22,557 nt of DNA from positions 1 through 22,557 of the IMG/VR virus record IMGVR_UViG_3300031787_000903. One strand, written 5' to 3'. The DNA comes from a virus. Shown piece by piece: positions 1 to 7,537 of the stretch. Positions within the stretch are counted from its first letter, which is position 1, and each line of letters opens with the position of its first letter. The notes under the pieces were generated by a model. It saw only the letters and a list, made by a program, of their open reading frames with translations, did not search any database and had not been told where the DNA came from. The translations under genes were made by a program, and so were the position numbers.

Positions 1-184
1 TGAGCGCCCCGACCGCGCCGGCGACTCCGGAGGCCATGACAAGCGCCCGCCACCCGCCGCGAGCCTCGGCCAGAATCTCCCGGATCGCGTGGAGGTCCGA
101 GCGCATTTCTCGGACGTCCTCTTTCAAGGCCAGAATCTCCGCGTCATGCCGACCTAAATCGCGCTCCATTGCGACCTCCGCCAT
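1..184 (-). CDS. Coiled-coil/membrane protein, XhlA- or holin-accessory-like (partial)
   Basis: The gene starts at ATG 184 and runs off the left edge, so only about 61 residues are seen. Residues 5-45 are charged and heptad-like (MERDLGRHDAEI, LKEDVREM, LHAIREIL), as in a short coiled coil. After GGWRAL a small-residue hydrophobic stretch begins near residue 48 (VMASGVAGAVGAL), probably a transmembrane helix cut by the window end. Small coiled-coil plus membrane-segment proteins of this type (XhlA style) often sit after tail genes and beside holin and endolysin genes in phages. A GAGGAG ribosome site lies about 6 nt before the ATG, overlapping the end of the preceding gene. The lysis role is inferred from layout and family resemblance; no lysis enzyme is in the window. 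Confidence 0.72.
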   Translation of the reverse strand, partial: MAEVAMERDLGRHDAEILALKEDVREMRSDLHAIREILAEARGGWRALVMASGVAGAVGAL

Positions 185-187
185 GGT

Positions 188-331
188 TTACTCCTCGGCC
201 GGCTCGGGCGTATTGCCCGCGGCAAGCCAAGCTAGATATGCCTGGTAATCGTAATTTCCTTCGACCGCCGGAATATAGGCGGAGTCGGTGGTCCTAAAAA
301 TCATATCGGGGTTCGGAGTGAGTTTATACAT
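188..331 (-). CDS. Small tail-fibre-associated protein (47 aa)
   Basis: This short gene runs from ATG 331 to TAA 188-190 and encodes 47 residues starting MYKLTPNPDMIFRTTDSAYI. It lies 3 nt after the tail fibre stop and ends 3 nt before the next ATG, so it fits tightly into the operon. Its last part, YQAYLAWLAAGNTPEPAEE, resembles a motif common at the ends of phage tail-fibre assembly and XkdW-like proteins (YLAWLAAGNTPxP). The N-terminal IPAVEGNYDYQ segment matches the usual IPxDxxNxDYQ lead-in. It may help fold or attach the fibre encoded just upstream, but that is inferred from context. The ribosome site is weak (GGAT), consistent with translational coupling. A second in-frame ATG occurs at codon 10. 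Confidence 0.72.
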   Translation of the reverse strand: MYKLTPNPDMIFRTTDSAYIPAVEGNYDYQAYLAWLAAGNTPEPAEE

Positions 332-334
332 AGT

Positions 335-1969
335 TTAGAAATCCGCGTTCGCGATGTAGTGGAAAGAGTAGTGAGTCGTGCTGTTAGCCGCTGAGCCTAG
401 TTGAATATAGGTTCCAATAGCTTTTGTCCCGGGAGCGGAAATAGACGTGACGGCGAGAGTCGTTGCGCTGTTCGAGTAGATCGAAACCGCGTTAACGAGT
501 CCGCCCGCTGAGTAGATTGTCAGGGTCGGGTTGGTTCGCATTTCTTTCGGAAGCGTTTGACCGTGAATAAAGAGGCGCGTGGTGGTGGTAGCGTCTGGGC
601 TTCCGTTGATAATGCCCGACGAGTTGGTTGATCCGGCGCCGTTCGGATAGTTGTAAGATTTTTGGTAATACCGCTTACATTGCTCAAGCTCGTCGATGAA
701 AGGCTTTTGCTCAAAGTCGCTCGCGACCGTCCCCGCCTCGAGTTGAACGCCGGTAAAATAGATCGTCGAGTTGAGCGTCTCGGAGAGGTTTACTTGCCCG
801 ATAGGTCCGTCCGCGTCGATAGCTCCCCAAGATCCGGGAGCAATCAAACGCGAGGCACCCGCGCCCGTGCAAAATTGGAGGTAAAGCCCGGCGTCGCTCA
901 ACTTGAGCCAGGTCCCCGCGCCGCCCGTATCGCCGGCGATTGTGATGGTTTTCTTTTCCCAAGTGTTTGCGGCGTTGATCGTGTATCCGAAAATGTATTG
1001 CCGCGAGCCCGCGAAGTTAGAAATCTTGCCGCCAAACGTCCCGGTCAGGCTTGAGCGGACCCAAAACGAGAGCGTTACCGCTTTAGCGCTTGCCGCACCC
1101 CAGGCGAGGTCTTCGACTTGATACCCCTCGATATAGTGGCCGAGACGTGTCGAGGCAATGCTCCCGCTCATGGTGGCCGTCGCGGTAAATTGCATTCCAA
1201 AGTAGGTTGTAAAGCCGTCGGGAAGCGTGGTCAGGGAGTTTTTGTTCTGCCCGACGACACAAGTTCCCGTGAAGCTATTCGATCCGACCCGCCAGCGGTC
1301 GACGACGTAGTCGAATCCGGCCGTTACCTCCGCCCCGCGGTTGCGTTGATCGACTTGAAAAGAGCCGTTCATGATCCGGTTACGACCGGAGCGAGAGCCC
1401 GCGGCGCTTGCGCCAATCTCAGACCATGCGCCCGCCTTGTATCCCTCAAAGGTCGCAAGGGTCGAGTTATACCGGACTTGCCCCTCGACCGGAGTCCCCG
1501 GGCGTTGCGCCGTCGTCCCGACCGGGAGGCGGGTTGCGCCCGTCCCGACGAGCTCGACGCCGGAGCTCGACCCGCGGAGGACCTCCGTCCCGCCGGCGGC
1601 AAGGGAAACGGAGTTAGCGGCGGGGGAGTACACCCCCGTATCGGCGTCCCCGTCAAATGCGACGCCTGGAGCGGAGACGGATCCCGCGGCGGCGAGGAGC
1701 GCGCCCGTCATGGTCCCGCCCGATTTGAGGAGGAGCCCCAGGTTAGCGGCGCTCACGTCGCCGAGCGTAACCCATCCGGTGTTAGTCTCATTCCTGATTT
1801 TCAGGACCGCGGGAGCGGCGCTCGTATCGACCCAAAGTTGATAGGCGAAAGGCGTCGCCGGCTCGGTTGCGCCCGAGTTGTTCGAGACAATCGCCTCGAG
1901 CGCGGCGTTGAGGTCCGCTCGGAATGAGAGTCCCGTTTGATTTGCGAGGTTATAATCATGCTGAGCCAT
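335..1969 (-). CDS. Tail fibre protein with carbohydrate-binding-like region
   Basis: This 544-residue protein is encoded directly after the gpJ homologue, the usual place for a side or distal fibre. The N-terminal 70 residues (AQHDYNLANQTGLSFRADLN, then LWVDTSAAPAVLKIRN) match an attachment module seen in many tail fibres. A low-complexity Ala/Gly/Ser beta-rich shaft follows, with GGTMTGALLAAAG and DGDADTGVYSPAANSVSLAAGG. From about residue 195 a RNRIMNGSFQVDQRN ... DRWRVG segment begins a beta-sandwich domain resembling carbohydrate-binding-like domains of fibres. It ends near the GVQLEAGTVASDFE and CKRYYQKSYN motifs, and about 100 C-terminal residues may form the variable tip. AAGGA lies 8 nt before the ATG. 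The receptor-binding role is inferred; the ligand cannot be read from sequence. Confidence 0.86.
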   Translation of the reverse strand: MAQHDYNLANQTGLSFRADLNAALEAIVSNNSGATEPATPFAYQLWVDTSAAPAVLKIRNETNTGWVTLGDVSAANLGLLLKSGGTMTGALLAAAGSVSAPGVAFDGDADTGVYSPAANSVSLAAGGTEVLRGSSSGVELVGTGATRLPVGTTAQRPGTPVEGQVRYNSTLATFEGYKAGAWSEIGASAAGSRSGRNRIMNGSFQVDQRNRGAEVTAGFDYVVDRWRVGSNSFTGTCVVGQNKNSLTTLPDGFTTYFGMQFTATATMSGSIASTRLGHYIEGYQVEDLAWGAASAKAVTLSFWVRSSLTGTFGGKISNFAGSRQYIFGYTINAANTWEKKTITIAGDTGGAGTWLKLSDAGLYLQFCTGAGASRLIAPGSWGAIDADGPIGQVNLSETLNSTIYFTGVQLEAGTVASDFEQKPFIDELEQCKRYYQKSYNYPNGAGSTNSSGIINGSPDATTTTRLFIHGQTLPKEMRTNPTLTIYSAGGLVNAVSIYSNSATTLAVTSISAPGTKAIGTYIQLGSAANSTTHYSFHYIANADF

Positions 1970-1985
1970 AGGTTAATTCCTTCCG

Positions 1986-4900
1986 TTAGGCGGAGAGCTT
2001 CCGCCCGTATCCTTTCGCGATAACGTCAAACGTCCGCGCGACAAATGAGCCGCCCGAGTTGCGGAATGAGACGTCGAATCCCGTCGCGCTCCGGTTTGTG
2101 ATCTCGTAATAATCGCCCGAGCTCATGCCGAAAGCGGTCAGCGCAACGGCCGGCGAGGTATGGAAAGGCTCGGCGAAATCGACGCGGAGTCCGCCGCTTG
2201 CGGTCGTGGTCAGGTTCCCGATGTTTAGGGTTCGATCTTCCATATCCACCGATACGCTGAGGCTCTTCACAAGCCCGTTTACGCTCGAATCAGTAGACGT
2301 AAGAATGAGCTTAAATTCAAACGCTCTTGCGGTGTACGACCCGGCAAAAAACGGTTTCCATTCCGTCCAAGTCGGGGATGCGCCTGGGTCGTCGATGGTG
2401 GTCCGGACGTAGGCGACGGCGTTGGCGTTGTCGATTTTCTCCCCGTCGATATCCGCCCAAGTGTCGATTAAGCCCGCCCGTTGGTCGATAAACGAGCCGA
2501 TATTGTAGACCTCAAAGTCGATAAAGGCTTTCAGGCGGGTCGGGTAAACGGCTCCCAAGTCGATCGAGTTATCGAAGAAATACTCCCCAAAGGGAGCAAC
2601 CCCTCCGATAAAGTCGAAAAGCGGGACCTCGTCGATGGTCGCGAGGAGCTCGTCGATCGTAAGTGCCGAAATCAGCATGAGCGCATTGACCGGCTCGTAT
2701 ACCGTGAGCGCCGTTTTAGATCCGGCAAAGGTCGGACTTTCCGTTACGGTCTCGACGACGTTTAGAGCGAGCGCCTCCGGGACCGTTGTAACGATTAGCG
2801 CCGCATTATCGGACGCGACGCCGGAGGAATCGTAAAACTTGGCGAGGTACGTCCCGGCGAGGAGCGGCGCTTGCGCGCTCGTATGAGTCCCGGCGAGAGC
2901 GGGGAGAATATCGACCGCGTCCGCCCATCGTTGACCCGTCGTCCTCGGAGTATGGCGAATCCGAACCGTACCGCCGACGAGGACGTCGAGGTCGATTGCC
3001 TTGTCCCAAGTCAGATAAGCAAGCCCCTGGTTTGGGATCATGCTGAAGTTTTCGACGTCCGCGGGAGGGGCGCTCCGCCCGTAAATCTCCCGGACGCCGA
3101 GAGCCGGGACCGACCGCGCGCCGAGGGAGTTGAGCGCGTAAACCGTGAACTCATAAAGCCCGGCCCTAGCGTCGAGGATTTCCACCTCGGAGTTGCGAGT
3201 CTCCGGGAGGAGGATTGCGTTTCCGTTGTCGATCCTGTAGCTCACGAGGTAGCTCGTCGCGCCGACCGGAGCAATCCACGACGCCGTAACCTTAACCCGC
3301 ACGTCGTTGTTGTACTCGTAAAGGTTTTCGCTAATCGTCAGATTGATCGGAGTTTCAGGCTTTACGACGAGGCTTGAAATCGTCCGCTCCTCGAGCTCAA
3401 TCCCGCTCTCGACGGCGTCGTATTTCTCCGGCCGGTAGGCAAGCGCGGAGATTTCATAAATCCCGGGCTCGGGCTCGGCGACGGAGATTACCCGGAAATA
3501 TTGATTCTCGATCGCGGGCGTCTGAAGCATCCAAACGCTCGGCGCCCCAGGCGCTTCCGAGAATGGAATCCCCACCGACAAGACGCGACCCGCGGCCGAC
3601 GTTACGGTCCGGACCTCGACCGCTCCCGTCTGGAGCATGACGGAGAGCTCGGCGCCGACCGGGTCGACGGAAAGGTCCGAATCGACCGTGACGGAGTCAA
3701 CCGTACCCGCGGCAATGCGTCCGCCCATGCGCTCGCCGGCCCTAACCGGGTCCGAGATCGCGACGACTTGTCCCGGGCGGACCATTGCGCCCTCGAGCCC
3801 GGTCCGAAAGGAAACGGTCTCGCTCTCGTTTTGCTCGGTGTATAAAAGCCATTTACCGACCCGGATCGCTTGCGCTTCGGACGTGCATCCCATCGCCGCG
3901 ATTTCGGTTTCGATAATCCCGAACCTCGCGACGGCGTCCGCGTCCTCGACGTAAGCGACCTTTTGCCGGTACATATCCGAGGGGTCTAACCACGTTACGA
4001 GCGCGACCGAATGGCGGGCTTTCAGGCTTGCGCCTTGGTAGGTAAACGCTCCGTCAATTACGTTTGCCGCCGTGAACAAATAGGACGGGTCGGTCGGGGC
4101 GTCTTGGCTTAACGTGAGCGTTCCGCCTTGCCAGAAAAGCATACCGCGGAAAATCGCGGCGAGGTTTTGGATAACCTTAAAAGCCTCCTCGCGGCTTTGA
4201 ATGTAGAGGTTAGCCGAGAATCGCGGCTCGAGCCCGCCTTTTCCATTCGGGACGAGCTCGTCGGCATAGCGCCCCGCCTGGTAGAATGCCCATTTATCAA
4301 TCGCGCTCTCGTCGAGGTAGGAGCCCAAGCCATAGCGCGCGGACGTCAGGAGATCGAAGAGGACCCAAGCCGGGTTAGACGTCCAGCTAACGCGGTAGTT
4401 TCCCGTCCAAGGGTTCCCGTCATACTCGAGAGACCCGTCCTCGCGCGTCGTCGTGTTGTCCGGCACCCGGACTTTGATTCCGCGGATATGATAGCCGCGG
4501 GTCGGGAGGGTCGAGAATTGCGAGGCGTCGAGGACCATTCCGACGAGCGCGGAGTTAGGGTAGCGAAGTTTCGACTCGATAATTTCGGTAATGCTCGCGA
4601 CGAAAAGTTTATTTTGAATGTAGGCGCTAGTTGATTCCGCGGCGAGGCGCTCGACCTTAATCGTCCAAGGCGGATCTCCGGCGAGCTTCACGACGTAGGA
4701 ATGCTGGTACGGGCTCGACGCCTTTCCGATGATATATTCCTTCACCTGGGAGGCGTAGGGCCCGCCGTTCGAGGAAAGGGAAATTTCGATCGGTATATCC
4801 GTTCCGCGGATATCGCCGGTATTGATATCGGTGACGGTGAGCGCCGGAATCTGAATCGTGATCCGGACGGAGTCGAGGTCCGCGTTGGTAATCGTCCGGA

Positions 4901-5180
4901 CGTAAGGAGTCGCGAGCTTCACCTCGGCGCCGACGTTGATTTGATTTTCAACCGACGGAAACCCCTCGATGTAGTCTTGCGCTTGGGTTCCCTTGCGCTC
5001 CGTCCAGGCGATATCGGCAAAGTTATTGACCGGGACGCCGTTAATCAGGGTTTGGAGGGGAGTATCGTCGAGGTAAATCGAGCGCGCCCCGTCGACAAGC
5101 CCCTCGATTTCGCCCTCGGAGACGACGTCGAGGATCCGCGCGTAGCTTTTAGAAACGAGCGTATCCTTTTGCTCAGCCAT
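1986..5180 (-). CDS. J: Host specificity / central tail fibre protein, lambda gpJ family
   Basis: This 1064-residue protein is the largest in the window and lies immediately after the gpI homologue, as in lambda. The N-terminus (LVSKSYARILDVVSEGEIEG, followed by a YLDDTPLQ strand) is the signature opening of gpJ proteins, which form the tail tip hub and central fibre. The middle carries the hub region, including the typical PNSALVGMVLDA, RGIKVRVPDN and PAWVLFDLLTSARYGLG segments. From about residue 600 two fibronectin-III-like repeats follow (TASWIAPVGATSYLVSYRI; AYLTWDKAIDLDVLVGGTVRI). The C-terminal 250 residues are fibre-like and should be the most variable. AGG lies 7 nt before the ATG, and the gene abuts the gpI stop. 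It is shorter than the E. coli lambda protein (about 1130 aa), with the difference probably at the tip. Confidence 0.95.
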   Translation of the reverse strand: MAEQKDTLVSKSYARILDVVSEGEIEGLVDGARSIYLDDTPLQTLINGVPVNNFADIAWTERKGTQAQDYIEGFPSVENQINVGAEVKLATPYVRTITNADLDSVRITIQIPALTVTDINTGDIRGTDIPIEISLSSNGGPYASQVKEYIIGKASSPYQHSYVVKLAGDPPWTIKVERLAAESTSAYIQNKLFVASITEIIESKLRYPNSALVGMVLDASQFSTLPTRGYHIRGIKVRVPDNTTTREDGSLEYDGNPWTGNYRVSWTSNPAWVLFDLLTSARYGLGSYLDESAIDKWAFYQAGRYADELVPNGKGGLEPRFSANLYIQSREEAFKVIQNLAAIFRGMLFWQGGTLTLSQDAPTDPSYLFTAANVIDGAFTYQGASLKARHSVALVTWLDPSDMYRQKVAYVEDADAVARFGIIETEIAAMGCTSEAQAIRVGKWLLYTEQNESETVSFRTGLEGAMVRPGQVVAISDPVRAGERMGGRIAAGTVDSVTVDSDLSVDPVGAELSVMLQTGAVEVRTVTSAAGRVLSVGIPFSEAPGAPSVWMLQTPAIENQYFRVISVAEPEPGIYEISALAYRPEKYDAVESGIELEERTISSLVVKPETPINLTISENLYEYNNDVRVKVTASWIAPVGATSYLVSYRIDNGNAILLPETRNSEVEILDARAGLYEFTVYALNSLGARSVPALGVREIYGRSAPPADVENFSMIPNQGLAYLTWDKAIDLDVLVGGTVRIRHTPRTTGQRWADAVDILPALAGTHTSAQAPLLAGTYLAKFYDSSGVASDNAALIVTTVPEALALNVVETVTESPTFAGSKTALTVYEPVNALMLISALTIDELLATIDEVPLFDFIGGVAPFGEYFFDNSIDLGAVYPTRLKAFIDFEVYNIGSFIDQRAGLIDTWADIDGEKIDNANAVAYVRTTIDDPGASPTWTEWKPFFAGSYTARAFEFKLILTSTDSSVNGLVKSLSVSVDMEDRTLNIGNLTTTASGGLRVDFAEPFHTSPAVALTAFGMSSGDYYEITNRSATGFDVSFRNSGGSFVARTFDVIAKGYGRKLSA

Positions 5181-5822
5181 TTATAAACCTATCGTAAAGG
5201 GTTCGATTTCAAACCAACCGAAATACCCGGACCCGAGTTGCTCCGTCGACGTGCCGGCGCTCACGACGGCGCTTCCAACGATGAGCGAGCCGTAACAAAG
5301 CGCGACGGGTTGACCTTGTTGCGTCGTATTTACGGGTCCGTTGAAGAGATAAGAGGGGCGGTTAGACTCGGATTCCTGGGGCGCCGTGACCTTGGGGTTA
5401 GGCGTGAGAATGCCGGCGACGCCATTCAGCGCAAGGTTTACCCCGACCGCCATTCCTACCTTGCCAAGCAACGCAAGCGAGCCGCCCCCCGTTGCCGGAG
5501 TAAGGAGGACCGCGGCCGTTACGAGAGCCGCCCCGACGAGAATTTTTCCGACGTCGCCCGAGCCGGAGATTGCCGGGACAATCCGGATCGACTCGCGGCC
5601 GGCGGGGTTGTGGAGCTCGTCGAGCCCCAGGTCCTCGCGGCCGATGCCGACCCGGTAGCCGACGCCTCGAGCGCCGGAGTCGATTAAATGCTTTTCAAAG
5701 CCTGGAAAGTTGACCGTCAGCGCGCGGATAGCCTCCGCCGGCGTCCGGATAGCAAAGCGATGCACCCGCCCGAAGCGCTTTCCGAGCTCGCCGTAGAGCT
5801 TAACAACGCGCAAGTTTGCCAT
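5181..5822 (-). CDS. I: Tail tip assembly protein, lambda gpI family
   Basis: With ATG 5822 as start, the protein is 213 residues and begins MANLRVVKLYGELGKRFGR, the core of gpI homologues. A ubiquitin-like N-terminal half (TPAEAIRALTVNFPGFEKHL) is followed by the RIVPAISGSG motif. A long Gly/Ala-rich hydrophobic stretch comes next (KILVGAALVTAAVLLTPATG ... GKVGMAVGVNLALNGVAGIL), typical of this family. The C-terminus contains NTTQQGQPVALCYGSLIVGS. gpI helps assemble the tail tip with gpK, gpL and gpJ. The gene overlaps the end of gpK by 23 nt and abuts gpJ. No Shine-Dalgarno precedes ATG 5822. An in-frame GTG at 5873 would add 17 residues; lambda gpI also has a short N-terminal extension, so the longer form is possible. 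Confidence 0.88.
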   Translation of the reverse strand: MANLRVVKLYGELGKRFGRVHRFAIRTPAEAIRALTVNFPGFEKHLIDSGARGVGYRVGIGREDLGLDELHNPAGRESIRIVPAISGSGDVGKILVGAALVTAAVLLTPATGGGSLALLGKVGMAVGVNLALNGVAGILTPNPKVTAPQESESNRPSYLFNGPVNTTQQGQPVALCYGSLIVGSAVVSAGTSTEQLGSGYFGWFEIEPFTIGL

Positions 5823-6513
5823 GCCGGAGGGTTGCGACCGTGTGTTTTTGGTAGTGGCCGTTGTAGACTTCACGCGTCGAAAGTCTCCCCTCTAAATGGT
5901 GCAAAATAACCCCGTCTCCCAGGTAAATCGCGGCGTGAGAGACGACGTTATTAAATAGCTGTAGTAGAAAAATATCCCCGCGACGGGGGTTCGCTTCAAA
6001 TACTTTCTCGAATCCCGCTTCGCGGTATTTTTCTAAGTAGAGTTGCTCGCCGCGCTCCCAAAACTTTCCGCGTCGGTCGAAATCGGGGAGCTCGATTTTG
6101 AATTCCTGACGGTAAAAGTCTCGAATAATGGTGTAGCAATCGAGGACGCCGAGGGAGTATTCCCGCCCGATCAAAGGCGCCTTATATCCGCAGGGCTCGA
6201 GGTAGTCCCATTCGCCGGCCGGGACGGAGACGATATACCAAGGGAGTCCAGACGCCTCGCAAGCGACCCGATCCGCCTGGGAGGGTTTTGGCGATTGTTC
6301 GACGTGGGAATGGAATACCGCCACAATATCCCCGCGGTCCTCGGCGGAGGCGTAGTCGTCGGGATGGAGGATAAAGTTTTGCGCGTCCTCGGCGATATTG
6401 CGGCAAGGGAAAAACTCCTCCTTACCCTTGCGGACGAGGACAAGCCCGCAAGCCTCCCGCGGCGCGTTCCAAAGCGCATACTCGAGAGCGAGGCTTTTAG
6501 TATTGGGGCGCAT
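5800..6513 (-). CDS. K: Tail tip protease, JAMM + NlpC/P60, lambda gpK family
   Basis: The 237-residue protein combines two hydrolase domains in the order found in lambda gpK. Residues 1-100 form a JAB1/MPN (JAMM) metalloprotease-like domain with Glu20 in REACGLV and the zinc motif HSHVEQSPKPSQAD (His68, His70, Asp81). Residues 115-237 form an NlpC/P60 domain with catalytic Cys126 in LDCYTIIRDFY and His193 in VVSHAAIYLGDG. Both active sites look intact. Homologues act at the tail tip; the NlpC/P60 half is thought to cleave host peptidoglycan during entry, and the JAMM half may process a tail protein. The ATG shares its A with the gpL stop (TAATG), implying translational coupling. Confidence 0.94.
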   Translation of the reverse strand: MRPNTKSLALEYALWNAPREACGLVLVRKGKEEFFPCRNIAEDAQNFILHPDDYASAEDRGDIVAVFHSHVEQSPKPSQADRVACEASGLPWYIVSVPAGEWDYLEPCGYKAPLIGREYSLGVLDCYTIIRDFYRQEFKIELPDFDRRGKFWERGEQLYLEKYREAGFEKVFEANPRRGDIFLLQLFNNVVSHAAIYLGDGVILHHLEGRLSTREVYNGHYQKHTVATLRHGKLARC

Positions 6514-7205
6514 TACCTAAACAACCCGGCGCCCGGGAATCCGCCGAAGGGGAGTTGAGCGACCTCGCCGAATCGCGCCTTGCAGGAGCTCAAGCGCTTG
6601 CCGCAACGGTCGAGCGCCTGGGTTGCGACGGGCTCGTCGGACGTGTCGAAATAGTTCGTTCCGGCGTAGCCGCATTCGGTCCCGCGATACTTAAACGGAC
6701 AAGTGTTTTGAATGATCTGGCGCCTAGGGAGCGCTATTCCGGCCAGGTCAAAGGGAGCGGCGAGCTCGAAAACGACCGCGTCCCGCGCCTCGGAAACCTT
6801 GCGGTCGACGATATAGACGTCCGCGGGGAATTCGGCCGTAGGATCCGCGAGCGCGTTTCCGGCCGCGAAGTTGACCGCGTCGAGGTATTTCGCAAGCGTT
6901 CGCCGGCGTGTGAGCTTTGCTCCGAGGAGATCCCCAAAGGTGAGAATGAGCGCCGTAATTGAGCCGAAAACGTTAGAGACCGAAAGCCTTGGGCGTGGGA
7001 TTTGGCCGTTACCCGTTAGGTCAAACCCCTCGGCTTGGACGGGAAAGCGCGTATAGGTCTCCCCGTTCCATACGATATTCTGCGAGAGCTCATTCGTCCC
7101 GGCGTGGAAGCGGTAAACCTGGTCGCCCAAGTCGGTCAGGTCGAGTTCGAAAAGCTCGATAACCGCGGAAGGAGCGAGCTTCTGAATTTCCGCCGAGAGG
7201 CTCAC
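6513..7205 (-). CDS. L: Minor tail protein, lambda gpL family (Cys4)
   Basis: This 230-residue protein opens MSLSAEIQKLAPSAVIELFE, which matches gpL homologues, and is followed by the beta-rich domain (YTRFPVQAEGFDLTGNGQIP). The C-terminal part carries four cysteines at 169, 178, 201 and 208 (NTCPFKYRGTECGY ... DRCGKRLSSC). In lambda gpL the equivalent cysteines hold an iron-sulfur cluster at the tail tip, so this protein probably binds one too; that is inference from the conserved spacing. The start is GTG at 7205, overlapping the gpM stop as GTGA. It lies in the canonical M-L-K-I-J order. Confidence 0.94.
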   Translation of the reverse strand: MSLSAEIQKLAPSAVIELFELDLTDLGDQVYRFHAGTNELSQNIVWNGETYTRFPVQAEGFDLTGNGQIPRPRLSVSNVFGSITALILTFGDLLGAKLTRRRTLAKYLDAVNFAAGNALADPTAEFPADVYIVDRKVSEARDAVVFELAAPFDLAGIALPRRQIIQNTCPFKYRGTECGYAGTNYFDTSDEPVATQALDRCGKRLSSCKARFGEVAQLPFGGFPGAGLFR

Positions 7206-7537
7206 GGCTCAAAAACCTCCTCGAACGACGCCGAGACCGTGTAAAAATCATGCCGGTCAATCGAGCGGGACCATTCGCGGCAAATGAACTTTTTACCGAC
7301 CGCCTCGTCGGGCGGAGTCCATTCAAACGCCTCAACCCCACCTCGAGCGTCGAGGAATGCGAGGATTGCATCCGCCTCGACCTTTGACCGATTCTGAAAC
7401 CGGAGGTTCCAGACGTCGGGGTTGCGGTTGATTCCCCAGGATTGGCGTTGCTCGTACCCATCGCCGAATTGAGCGGCGCGGACCCGCGGGCGCTTGCTAA
7501 CGGTTGCTCCGAAATCAGGGACGTAAACGAAAATCAC
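7202..7537 (-). CDS. M: Minor tail protein, lambda gpM family
   Basis: The 111-residue protein has the hallmark phage minor tail pattern: an N-terminal FVYVPDFGATVSKRPRVRAAQFGDGYEQR segment (seen here in two pieces), then WGINRNPDVWNLRF and the FLDARGGVEAFEWTPP motif, ending in a FEEVFEP tail. gpM homologues cap the tape measure at the distal tail during tip assembly. The start is GTG 7537, sharing GTGA with the tape measure stop, and GGAGG lies 9 nt upstream. Length matches lambda gpM (109 aa). The position between the tape measure and gpL supports the assignment. Confidence 0.95.
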   Translation of the reverse strand: MIFVYVPDFGATVSKRPRVRAAQFGDGYEQRQSWGINRNPDVWNLRFQNRSKVEADAILAFLDARGGVEAFEWTPPDEAVGKKFICREWSRSIDRHDFYTVSASFEEVFEP

